From positions 1 through 64,000 of the forward strand of contig QANZ01033928.1 in assembly GCA_003254925.1 (NCBI GenBank): a stretch of DNA of 64,000 nucleotides, read 5' to 3'. The number at the start of each line of letters is the position of its first letter. Within the stretch, counting starts at the first letter, position 1. Position numbers and translations under genes: made by a program. The notes beneath the pieces were generated by a model, which was not told the origin of the DNA, ran no database searches, and was given only the letters and a program-made list of their open reading frames with translations. Origin of the DNA: Chamaecrista fasciculata. Lineage: Eukaryota; Streptophyta; Magnoliopsida; Fabales; Fabaceae. Positions 8,395-19,288 of this stretch are shown piece by piece.

Positions 8395-11300
8395 CTACCA
8401 TTGCAACCCAACAGCTAGGTCAAGCAGAGCTTCCACCTGGCGTATGGTCCGTTGCTTCTCTTGTTGCTTCATTCTATTAGCAACAGATTCAGGGTCAAAC
8501 CCTGTATCACTCTCTACTTCATGCTGTTCAGCACGAACCTCTTGCAACAATGCGTCTACCTCCCTTACAAAGTCCACCCTCAAGAGTGTATCATCAACTT
8601 CAAGCTGAGGTCGTAATGGCCCCTGATGCTGATGCCATATAAGATTGAAAAAAATATTAATGATAATAACAATAAAGAAATTCTGATTCAACCTTATGTG
8701 AATATAGTATAGCAAGGCAACTTAATATTTGCGGCCATTGAGAATCAACAGAGCCATGGTCTTGATAAAAATCATTTAAAAAATATATTCAAACTTGCAG
8801 GAGCTACAGCTACTAGACGTGCACAACTGCATACCACTTGGCTAAAAGTCTGAAACATAAAATCTATAAGCATACCTTGTCTATGTCAAATCCTTGTGGT
8901 ACAAGAATGCTAAATGGATCTTCTCGTGGAAAGGTATCAACCATGCGTTTTTTACATTTCTTCAGCCACTCATCATCGTTATAGCCATCATACATAATCA
9001 AAAGATCATTAAGCAACCTCATTGCGGGAGAAGCCTCACGTTTCAAGATCTCAGTCTACAATATGAAACGTACTATAGGAACTCAGAAAAAAGGAACAAA
9101 TAGTATTAACTATTAAGGTTAACTAATTTTGTGAAGGATAGAGTATGCTAGAATAGGACAAACTGAGGAAACATCTGGAAAAATATTTTTCACTTAAATG
9201 ATAAGTGGAACTTTTAATTTTCAGAGCATATATATATATATATATATATATATATCTTACCTCAACCCTTCTGTATAACAGATCCAGACTTCTAACAGCA
9301 TCCTTTTCATCCTGGAAGGATAAGAACATGTGCAGAAAAGATAGTAAAAAGATTTTTTTTAAAAAAAATATAATGATACCACCTTGTATTAGAAATAGAC
9401 CCAAAAAAAAATCTAAGAATTATCTCTAGTCTTTCCCCTCAAATAGTAGCCATTATTTCAAACGGACAACTATCCAAAATAGGAAGCATAAATAATCATT
9501 TTTTTCATAACATGTATAGTAAGAGAAGAAAATTATTTGACACTTTAATCGATATTAACAAGTCAAAATCTCTTCTAAGGACAAATAGTTTGTGAAGAAA
9601 GAAGAGAGTTGTAAGAAGTAGATAACTGCAATGACTGTCAAATCTTATATGAGAAATTGAGAATGAATAGTTTGCCTGAAATCTATCAGGCCCATAGGTC
9701 CGACTAAATGTTTATCCAGTCTTTAACCCAACACAACAAACGAAAGACTTACAAACTTATTTAAAGAGAATAATCCTCCCTGTCTTGATTAACACAGGCC
9801 TTAAGTGGTAGTTTTTTTCATATCAATAACTTGTTAAAAGAGTCACTCACTCAGAGCGCTAGCTTTTCTGTGTTTTCTCACAATGATACAGAACCAGGCA
9901 ATCAGCTAATCTTTACTCAAACGTGATCTTTCAGAGGCAAGCATTAATTTGGACATTACCCTTACCAAGTAAAATTACAAATAAGAAAGATTTCACTGCA
10001 TTGATCATGTTAATAAAAATCTGATAATCAGGCACCCCTAGCCCTCCATGATGCAGATGACTTGCGTAGTGACTTTATAATGAAAGATTTGCAACGAAAG
10101 GAGGATGGTCATGGAAATAAAATAGAAATTTCACTTTTTAATTTTAATTACATCATAATACCAAATCCCAATGTAGAAGTTAACTGAAAGATGTAGTCAT
10201 GTACCTATATAATTAAGATGACAAAAGACGAACTTACATCACGTCGAGCAAGATCAAGGCGATTCCATATGACCATTAAAACAAGTTCAGTAAGTTCTCC
10301 TTTCTCCGCAGCTTCCTCAATTTTCTGCAAGAGAAGGACAGTCATCCAGTAACCATGAATAAGTGGGGACACCCGTTAAACACTTAACCAAAATTTTCAA
10401 AAATCTAAAAAAGTACACAAAACTACACATAATTAAAGATACAAATGCTATCAATAAACAAACCGATTATATGACTGCAAAAGGTTTGTGATTGCATAGG
10501 GAAAATTTTGACTCAAGCACATTGAAAAAATTGCCATGCAGCAGACAATATCAGACATCATGGGCTTTTTGCCTTCTATTTCTTTGAATATGAAGAATCC
10601 AATAAGAAGCCAATTTCATAGAAAATGAGAAGCCTTCAGTTACCAAATACTACTAATAGAATATGGAAAGCCCTCTTCTATTCTCCCTCTCTAAGCACGT
10701 TATATCGAAAGCTAAATTAGATTAGATGGGATGGCTGCGACCAAGAAAGGTATATATACCAGTTTAAGAAACAATTTATCATGTTAAACAACACCACCTA
10801 TGCTTATAGCAATTCTAGACATACTTAGTTCACAGCATGCAAAAACCATAAATTGAGAAAACAGATGCATCAGTTCTAAGTTAAAAAAAGAAAAAAAAAA
10901 AAAAAAAGTTTCCCATGATGAGACTACTATCAACCAAATGATTAGGGATATTGATGCCATAAGTGTAAGCAATTACCTCTTCTACTTCTTCAGCGGCTCT
11001 TATAAAGTTTGAAACCAACTTACGTGCTTTTATGACATCTTCTTCTGGGTATCCCTTCAACCGCATGCCAATTTCACGATATTCGTCAATTTTTCTTTCT
11101 TCTTCCTCGTCTTCTTCTTGGCGCCTTCGATTGAATTCCTTTGTTTTTTCACGTTGTTGGGCTTGCCATTCCTATCCGATAGGAGGTTAATGCAATCTAT
11201 CTAAATAGAGCCCTCAATGGTTTAAATTTTACAAGACAGCAAAAAGCGCATGCAGATACACACTAAACAGTAAACACACGGCACAAGGTTTTTATAATTA

Positions 11301-12000
11301 TATCCATTAACCAAGAAGAAAAACCTCCCCTCTCGATTTATATATCATAGCTATTATACAAAGAACAATGTGAATGAGTGCAGAGCCATGCCAGATTTAT
11401 AAGGAAAGAGTTATATATTTCACTAAATGTATTTGACCAAGATGGTTGATATAAGGCTATACCCTATAGCGATTTCTTTTTACTAGAATCTAATCAAGAA
11501 AATTGAAGAAACGAAAAAGGAACTTTGGAAAACAAACAGTAATACAGATTTACACCTTATTGTGCCGGAATTTGGACCACAAAGTAATAACTAACTATAA
11601 CCTGCGAAATTGTGGCACTTGAATCATCTTAGCCAAATTGTTTTGAAGTATCAAAATGAGAGAGAGAGAATTAGTCGAGTCTCATATTGTAAAGAAAACC
11701 GCTTACATACATCGTCATAATACTCCTTGGGCATCCCTTGTAGTAAAACCTCTTGCTTGTCCTTGTCCACGCATCTCCTTAAAACTATCAGCAAAACCGA
11801 CAGAGCGGTCAATTAGCAATAACGAAATGAAGAAAATAATGAATTGTGGGAGTGACAGACATATGCGGTGGCAACGACTAACCTGCGCCCGGTGTGTATT
11901 TGCAAGAAGACGAAAAAGTAGGAAGTTTTGTAAGGGATGAACAATAAACGAGTGACGGTGAGAAACAAGGGGGCTTAAGAGCTAAGACCGGCGTTACCAT
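8395..12000 (-). CDS. PAC: PALE CRESS protein, plastid (7 coding exons)
   Basis: The spliced frame gives 312 residues, against about 313 for Arabidopsis PAC as I recall. Exons read from the - strand: 12000-11883, 11784-11711, 11171-10977, 10324-10238, 9311-9261, 9055-8876, 8628-8395; every junction is GT-AG and the phases agree. Residues 1-39 (MVTPVLALKPPCFSPS...) form a Ser-rich transit peptide. The mature part is very charged and probably helical, with an E/R/K-rich coiled coil in exon 3 (QREKTKEFNRRRQEEDEEEE) and conserved blocks GMPKEYYDD, MVIWNRLDLARRD and FPREDPFSILVPQGFDID. PAC is known to be needed for plastid development and for plastid rRNA and ribosome maturation. Exon 1 lies only ~1.3 kb from the LSM2 stop on the same strand. 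Confidence 0.95.
9226..9255. repeat. (TA)n microsatellite at a PAC splice donor
   Basis: Roughly 30 bp of AT repeats on the + strand. Read on the gene strand it begins just after the donor GTAAGATATATA of PAC intron 5, so length changes would alter the intron only. Confidence 0.85.
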
Positions 12001-12685
12001 TTTCTCCCTCGAGTTTTGCTATGAAGCCAGAAACTGAGACAGCAATTAGCAGAGGCAGTATACAGTAAGCAAAAAGCAACTTTTATCTTCGTCCTTTTAA
12101 GTTTGAAGTTTAAACCGATGTCGGAATCTGCATTTGTTTAGTTTTTAGGTCAAATATTATTTTGATCCTCAAATTGTGAGGATAGTTTCATTTTAGTCCT
12201 AAAACTATGTTATATTTTAATTTTAATCTTCAAATTTTTACATTATTTTCTTTAAATCCCGAAAATTTGATTTCTAGACAATTTGAGAAAAAATATTTTT
12301 TTTTCATAAGTCATAATCAGGGAATTGATAAAGAAAGAACAAAACAATTTTATTTTTAATCACAAATTAAAGATAAATTTATGATTAATTTTCTTTCTAA
12401 GAGTGAAAATTTTCTTACATTGTCAACTACTAATTATGGTATATAAGAAAGAAATTATTAATCTGTTTATGTTAAAAATTCTATAGGAAAAAATAATAAT
12501 TTTATGGAAAATTCTTTTCTCCAAACTAAAAATATTCAATAGGAAAAAGTATATTAGGGGTGCAAAGCAAAATGGTACAGGAGAGAGTACCAAGATTGCC
12601 CTAACTCAATATATGCCTCCAAGCAACAAAAGCTAAGAATATCAAGTAAAAAACAAAAAAACAAAAGCTATAAATAAAAACTATT
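12001..12685. other. PAC upstream region with degenerate repeat
   Basis: Holds the PAC promoter and leader. Between about 12150 and 12260 there are several TTTTGATCCTC / TTTAGTCCT words like the TIR family elsewhere in the window, but no partner arm is clear. The last nine bases (12677-12685, AAAACTATT) are the target duplication of the next element. Confidence 0.45.
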
Positions 12686-13052
12686 GGGTAAAAATACTTT
12701 TTTGGTTTTCAAATTTTATACCGTTAACTTTGTCCCAATTCTTTTTTTGCAATCAATTTTGTAATTGTCTTCAATATTTTACATTTTAATCAGTTTTATC
12801 ATTTACTCTAATTTTAACCAAACATTAACGACAAATTCTACCTGATTGATGGCATAATATAAAATTGATAATAAAAGAAACTCAAATCTTAAATTAAATT
12901 GAAAAATAGATAAAATCTATTATTAATTTATTAAAAGAAGTTGAAAATTGATTAAAATGTGAAAAACTGAGGAATAAAATTAACCGCACAGAAAAATAGG
13001 TACGAACTTGACAGTCGACGTTAAATTTGGGGACCGAAATGATGCTTTTGCC
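12686..13052. mobile_element. Short MULE-like element between PAC and LSM2
   Basis: A 367-bp element with imperfect inverted ends (GGGTAAAAATACTTTTTTGG versus GGCAAAAGCATCATTTCGG on the other strand). It is flanked by perfect 9-bp repeats AAAACTATT (12677-12685 and 13053-13061). No coding capacity. It lies 3' of LSM2 and 5' of PAC, so it could lie in the PAC promoter. Confidence 0.85.
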
Positions 13053-13300
13053 AAAACTATTGAATGTATAGTGCAGCAATTATATCTATTAAATCTACGG
13101 GAAATTCTGATATTAAATGTGCAACTATCAATATTCTCAAGCCAGGTATGCGGCCTATCTCAGTATTGAGCTGTCACAGTAAAATTAAAAATTTAAAACT
13201 ATGACAAGAAGTTCCATTTTATAGAGAGGAATGATAACACGTCCACTAATAATATCCCGATAAACTTCTTACATAAAGATACTAAAATTAATGAGCCCAT

Positions 13301-16300
13301 TTAACCTCCTCGAGCTTCTCTTCTCGTCGCATCATGCAATAGTTCAACGTCCACTCCTTCCGGAGGTAATTGTACATATCTCACCACCGACCCTCTGATG
13401 AAGCAGTTTCGTACAGAAAGCTGTTATAAAAAAATAATGTCATATATACACCCAGCATAGTTACTTGGTAAAAGAGAGGATGCAGAAAAAAGAACTCCTA
13501 TATCATGAAGAATTAGACAATGGCTTATCTCAAAAGCACAAATTCAAGACAACATTATTAAATGTTAAAAAAAAAAACAGAGCTGCGTATTATTCATATA
13601 ATACACCCAAATCCTAGTCTTCTTTATTCCATCTGTCTGCCAATGAGATATAACATCTTCAATATCACCAGTCAGGCAGCCAACATAGTTTTTAAGTTTT
13701 ATTTACTAACCCATCTACAAGTATAAAATGAGTGATCGGTATTATCTTCTGTCAAATCCCCATTTTTCTCCTACTTTTGCAATTGTTATACTACTTGAAT
13801 GATTTTCTCCTACTCAGCATAAATGAAGACAAAGCAAGATCAAATCCAGTCTTTTTATTTTTTGGCCTGAAGATTAAATCCAGTCTTGAATCAATTATTA
13901 ACGATACATTGTGAAATGAAGGCAAGTCATCAGAAGCACACACACCTTCAAATGTCTGAAGCCTGAACACATGTACAAATGAAAACGTAGAAAAAACCAA
14001 CAAAATAGTTACCTACAAAACATTCAACATCATAGCCTCCCCTGAACGAAACCAAGAATTTAACCTTGTTTTCTCTAACCATACATAATGTGTAGATATG
14101 AATCAGTTCGTAAGTGTGTCTTGTCATTAAATTTGGTGATAAGTTACTGATAACTGATAAGATACAGTATTTGTCAGTGGTGTCACTGGTAAGAATTCCC
14201 ATCCACGATTCAAAGAAAGGTTCAGAAATAATCGCACCATAAAAAGAATGTACAAAAGTTAATCTAGCTTATTAATCAATGCAGAAAGAAAAGATAGTTA
14301 GTTACTGTATCTCGAACATAAAGAGTAGAGTAGAAAAGTTCAGGGTCAAATTATACTAGCATACAGAACCATTGATACATGATTGCACTCTTTCAACTTT
14401 ATTATTTTGTGCAGAAAATTCCTCAACAATGAAAAATAACTGATGACCTTTCTTCAAACTTTCTATTCTGTCCAAAAGACCTACTCAATTAAGTTTTCCA
14501 TTAAAAAAAAGTCTTCTGGTAGTTACTGCACTTGGGAACTACCAAAACTTGCAATTAGCTACTGCTGCCTGATGCAACTCGAAAGCTAAATAATCTTTTT
14601 TTCGGGAAAAAAAAAATGTATAGGATTATAGGTCCTTCATATGAAATCATGAGTTTGGGAGTCTGGTCACGTTTTAACAGTTCAGAAGATTTTGTGCACA
14701 TGTTGCAAAGTTCACTAGAATTTTCTTCATTTTGGGTAATTACTTTATGTTTTCTACTTACAGTGAACCCTTTTTCTTCAAGTGGATGCACGGAAACTTT
14801 ATTTAACTTAACAAACAAAACAGAAGGGAAAGCCCAAATGCCTTGCTAGTTGCTATCCACTGAATATAGCATGGCAACGTAGACTTTAGTATGAAATGAG
14901 CGATGTAAAGATCACTGGCTCTTATGTAGTCTAGTGAATCCTAACGAGCTATTTGCAACTTCAATAGAACTCTTTTAAACCCAATATTAGGCCAAATCGC
15001 GATTTGGTATCCCGTGCAAGAGAATGAAATTAAATTCTAATTAATAATTATAAGGGTAAATTGCAATTTGGTACCCTGTGGTTAGGGGCGTTTCCCCTTT
15101 GGTACCCTGAAAGAAAATTTTTTGCATTGTGGTACCCCGTGGTTTGCTCCGTTAGCGATTTGGTACCCTGAGGTTTTTTTTAGTTAGTATTTAACGGCAA
15201 ATGTTAGTTAAAATGTCAAAAATCTCCCAAAAAGTCTTCTCTTATGCGTTTAAGTCCTTTCCCTTTACTAAAAGGGATCAAAACATAAAGAATTAATTAT
15301 AAAAGGGTCTTTAGAATTCTAATATTATAGAATTTTCTCCTTTTCATAAGATTTCTTTTGAATAGGTCCTGATTTAATTACACTTTAATCCCAAAAGTTT
15401 ATGATCTTTATCAAAATAGTCCTTAGAACCTCAAAAGACAAATGAGCATCTATGATTTATCAAAAAATCCCTATATTCAACTACAATTTTCATTCAAGTA
15501 CACTACAAACAAATCAAAACCCCCAAATTTTTCCAAAATCAAGCCCCACAAATCAAAAACCCTCTCAACAACAAAATCAACATCATCAACAACCAATTTC
15601 TTCATACCCTAAGGAATCAAAATTCAAAACTAAGGAATTCAATTTCTTCCTCAATTTTCCAAAATTTGGCATAATTGGTCCCTCAAAAGTTTTAATTTTT
15701 TTACATTAAGGTCATTTTTCTTATATAATAGGATCAAAACGTAAGAACAAAAAATAAATTAAGAGTATAATTGAATTTAAACAAAAACAATCCTAACTTG
15801 AGGAAATCCCCAATTAACATCATCACTTTCTTCTTCTTCTCTGTAGAAACTAGAATCAATCTTTCCTTCATCGGAAATCCGTCGTCGTTCGCCGGCGATT
15901 TCTCCGACGCATCCTCATCGGAATATTCCGCCGCTGTTGGCATCGAAGGGTTTTGGGCTCTCTGCAAGAAGATCCCTCATTTTCCGATTCCCATGTGTGT
16001 TCGGTTCTCTGCTTCCTCCCGAACCTGACGGATGGGTTGCGTGCTCGGAACGCCGAAGACGGACGGTGATGATGCGGGTGGCGCGAGGGATTCCGGCGCG
16101 AGGGATTCCTCCTCGTCCAGCGTGGCAGCAACAGCAAATCTGATGAGATCGAGATTCTTCCCCAAGCTTCCAAATAAGCGAAGCATGAGAGCCCCCAGAA
16201 TGCGATGGACCACCACTCTCCACGCTCGTTTTGTTCACGCCGTCGAGCTTCTCGGCGGCCATGAAAGTCCGTCACTACTCTCTCTACGACTGCTGGTCGG

Positions 16301-17701
16301 CGCTCAAGTACGCCAACGACACTCGCATGGTCGGCGACGCCATGGCCTTCCTCGCCAACAACCTCATCGGCCTCACCAGCAACGCCCTGAGCATGGTGGC
16401 TGCTTACGACGGTAGGTTTAGAGGCGAGACTGAGAAGTTGAAGATGGATGGCCTTGACGGATGTGGCCGGCGGCAGTGGGTAAAGAAGAAGAAGAAGGGT
16501 TGTGATTGAAGAAGAAGGAAAAGAGTCGATTTGGGGTTTTTTTTAGGGCCAAAATTGTTTCAAGTCTTTATTTAGTTATTTTTTCTTACATTTTGGTCCA
16601 ATTACAGAAAGAAAGGACCTTAATTAAAAAAAAAATAATTTGGGGCTTAAATGTAGAACTTTTTGAGAGGGTTTTTGATTTGTGGGGCTTATTTTGGAAA
16701 AATTTGGGGATTTTGATTTGTTTGTAGTGTACTTGAATGAAAATTGTAGTTGAATATAGGGATTTTTTGATAGATCATAGATGCTCATTTGTCTTTTGTG
16801 GTTCTAAGGACTATTTTGATAAAGATCATAAACTTTTGGGATTAAAGTGTAATTAAATCAGGACCTATTCAAAAGAAATCTTATGAAAAGGAGAAAAATC
16901 TATAATATTAGAACTCTAAAGACCCTTTTATAATTAATTCTTTATGTTTTGATCCCTTTTAGTAAAGGAAAAGAACTTAAACGCATAAGAGAAGACTTTT
17001 TGGGAGATTTTTGACATTTTAACTTACATTTGCCGTTAAATCCTAACAGAAAAAAACCTCAGGGTACCAAATCGCTAACGGAGCAAACCACGGGGTACCA
17101 CAATGCAAAAATTTTTCTTTCAGGGTACCAAAGGGGAAACGCCCCTAACCACAGGGTACCAAATTGCAATTTACCCTAATTATAAACCTTACTTCCGACT
17201 CTCGAATTCACATGATCAAATACACTCGCCAAGTTTCAAGCCGTCAAATATGTAATACAAATACAACTAAAAATGAAAAGATAAAAGCCCTTTTGGTATG
17301 TAAAAACGCCATAGATAACAAGCCGGTTTTTTTTTCTTTTGGTAAAAGACTAAACCCTAAAATTCTGTTTTATAGAACATACCATGTGGGGGTACTTATC
17401 TTGGTCGACAACGCGCGTGTTCTCAAGCTTAATGTTGAGGTATTGGTCAACCGAGTGCAAGGTTCCTCTGATCGCCAAGTCATTCTTGAGCTCCACTGTC
17501 ACTTCTCTGCCCACCAAATCTTTAAAGTACGAGAAGAACAACTACATCAAGTCACAATCCGCAGAGGGAGGCGCCAAACATCAGAAAAATCAATGTTGAA
17601 GGGGGAAATATACGTCGAACGGTAAAAGAAAAATCCACAAATCTCGAGGCAAAAAGCGAAGTGAAAATCAATAGATGAAAACATAGAAAGAAACGTACCA
17701 T
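13301..17701 (-). CDS. LSM2: Sm-like protein LSM2 (3 coding exons, 4-kb intron)
   Basis: The spliced frame is 93 residues, the family length. Exon 1 contributes only its ATG (17701-17699) before GTACGT; exon 2 is 17541-17383 ([20 protein letters not shown]...DKYPHM); exon 3 is 13420-13301 ([20 protein letters not shown]...REARGG). All junctions are GT-AG and in phase. LSM2 carries both Sm motifs: Sm1 around [23 protein letters not shown] and Sm2 at IRGSVVRYV. Known role: a subunit of the cytoplasmic LSM1-7 ring (mRNA decapping) and the nuclear LSM2-8 ring (U6 snRNA). Intron 2 is 3962 bp, unusually long for this small gene, because a 2.1-kb MULE sits inside it. An open-frame search alone would report only exon 2 and miss both ends. 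Confidence 0.96.
13421..15044. other. LSM2: LSM2 intron 2, part proximal to exon 3
   Basis: AT-rich intron sequence with only short chance frames. The end (15045-15053) is the target duplication of the MULE. Just before it, at about 14995-15020, GCGATTTGGTATCCCGTG resembles an inner TIR word of that element and may be debris of an earlier insertion. Confidence 0.6.
15054..17176. mobile_element. Pack-MULE-like element with captured gene fragments, inside LSM2 intron 2
   Basis: A 2123-bp element flanked by perfect 9-bp repeats TAATTATAA (15045-15053 and 17177-17185). Its terminal inverted repeats are about 513 bp (15054-15566 and 16665-17176), starting GGGTAAATTGCAATTTGGTA. A second, weaker inverted block lies further in (about 15640-15760 and 16555-16645) and resembles the inner arm of the element at 423-1730. 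The middle (about 15840-16500) is GC-rich and contains host-like coding pieces. No transposase is present. Its TIRs add several GGTACC-centred words. It would be spliced out with the LSM2 intron. Confidence 0.92.
16032..16509 (+). pseudogene. Chimeric captured gene fragments (KANADI-type GARP start plus others)
   Basis: One frame opens with [12 protein letters not shown] (16032), like the myristoylated start of a plant CDC2-like kinase family. It runs into [20 protein letters not shown]...ELLGGHE, ending near 16263, which I recognise as the start of the GARP DNA-binding domain of KANADI proteins. The domain stops there, with the rest (RATPKSVLEL...) absent. From about 16264 a different frame carries [20 protein letters not shown] followed by [15 protein letters not shown], which looks coding but which I do not recognise. 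The frame change at the junction and the missing domain parts argue for stitched fragments rather than a working gene. A further Ser-rich coding-like piece may lie at 15845-16025. Confidence 0.7.
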
Positions 17702-17821
17702 TTTTACAGGCCGAAGAACGAAGCAGGAGAGGGAGAGAAGAGGAGAGGGAAATGCACGGGTTGGGAAACTCCCTAATAGAAGTAGACCCGCCGAAGTTAT
17801 AAATATTCCCCAAAAATAAGG
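17702..17821 (-). promoter_or_regulatory. LSM2: LSM2 leader and proximal promoter
   Basis: On the gene strand an AT-rich TATA-like word (ATATTTATAA, about 17796-17805) precedes a pyrimidine-rich leader and the single-codon first coding exon. Inferred from position and composition only. A truncated MULE-like repeat begins immediately upstream at 17822. Confidence 0.4.
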
Positions 17822-18260
17822 GTTAAATGGTCATTTTGGTCCTAAATTCATGCCCTTATGTTTACTTTGATCCTTCATGTTTCAAAAGATTCATATTAAT
17901 CCTAAATGTTGATAAAATATTTTATTTTGGTCTCAAATTATTGAATGTGAGTCATATTTTTTTCGTTTTAAGTTCGAATGTGAAGAGTTCAAATTTACGT
18001 GTTGCTTTCAAAGAGTATTTTCTTTATCCGTTTGAGATCGTCAACAAGCGAAGTCAAATTGAGTCTAAAAAATAGGTCGTTCATTTTACAGTTAAACAAG
18101 CGAAATTAGTCATATATTTTTTATTTCAAGTTTGAATACAACCAGTTTAAAACTATGAATTACTTTTAACCAGTTTTTTTTTTTAATCAGGATCATCGAC
18201 AAATAATGTTAAATCAAGTTTGGAAGTGAGTTTGAAACAACAAACTTTTTATAATTTTAT
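17822..18260. mobile_element. Truncated MULE-like repeat upstream of LSM2
   Basis: Starts GGTTAAATGGTCATTTTGGT and continues with the same order of words as the left arm of the element at 3215. The interior then resembles the interior of the element at 61616. No matching right arm or target duplication is visible, so the right boundary is approximate. It is probably a decayed or deleted copy. Confidence 0.6.
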
Positions 18261-19288
18261 ACGTTTTGATTTCAATCCCACCCTCAAGTTCGAGTTGATC
18301 TAATCTTTTCAAATCAACCCTTTGGAAAAATAAATAAATAAACAAGGGAATAGAGTTCGCAGACTTGGGCCTTCATTTTTTTATAGAACATATAATAAAC
18401 ATTCTTACGTGGATGTCGTCTAGTCTTAAGATGGCGTCAATTTTCAAATTTGTCTCTTCGCTCTTCCACTTTGTGAGATAATAACGTTGATTTTCTTTAA
18501 TTTTTTCAATAATCCGTACCCTTTGTTTTTCCATCATCATGTGCTATATATAATGTTGCTCCTCTAGTCACAACTTTTTTTTTTGTTTTTTATTTTGTGC
18601 CTCTAGTCACAACTCTAAATCGGCTAGATTGTAACGTCTACATTTTTATTTGAAGCGTTTGAATCCTCATATTTTTACTAGTTTTTATAATTCAAAATCA
18701 GCAAACTGACATCCAAAACCATCCAATGTAAGAATTATATTCCGCAATAATCTTATCAACTGCAGATCCTATGCGGGCTTCAATGTTTTACAAGCTTTTT
18801 GGTTCGATATTTTATCACCTGAACAATAACACCCAAGTTCTAACCCACGAATATCGACTAATCTATAGTGTTTATATATTTACTTGAAGCGTAGGCCTCT
18901 TTTCCCAGTGACAACATTTCATTGCAGCACTGAACTCAGCTTACCGTGTTGGCGTGCTTCTACGGGAAACAAAATTGAGGAAACATGATAAATGTCAAGA
19001 GTAAGACATACATTGATTAAGCAGCGATCAATACTTGTAGGCATATGACTTCAAACAAGGAAAAATAAAACTAGAAATATTACAGAATTTTATAGGGAAA
19101 ACACCGACAGACAACAACACCAAAACAAGCTACATTTACATATCCTAGACATGAATATAAGTATAATAAGAATGGCCTCTAGTCCTATAAGCGATTATAA
19201 TCTCTCACTATCTATGGATCTTACTCTCTTGTTTAGAGATAAAGAGGAGAGGGTTGTACACAAAGCTGTTCAGTGTTCAGACTTTAGA
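18261..19288. other. BPM 3' region and spacer to LSM2
   Basis: AT-rich. The part next to 19289 should be the BPM 3' UTR. No other gene or complete repeat is seen. Confidence 0.5.

Noticed and set aside
15868-16275. Three - strand frames opposite the captured fragments
   Set aside because: They are Arg-rich antisense shadows of the GC-rich KANADI-like and neighbouring pieces on +.
16032-16415. A functional KANADI gene
   Set aside because: Only the first part of the GARP domain is present, the frame then leaves the family sequence, and the locus lies inside a transposable element.
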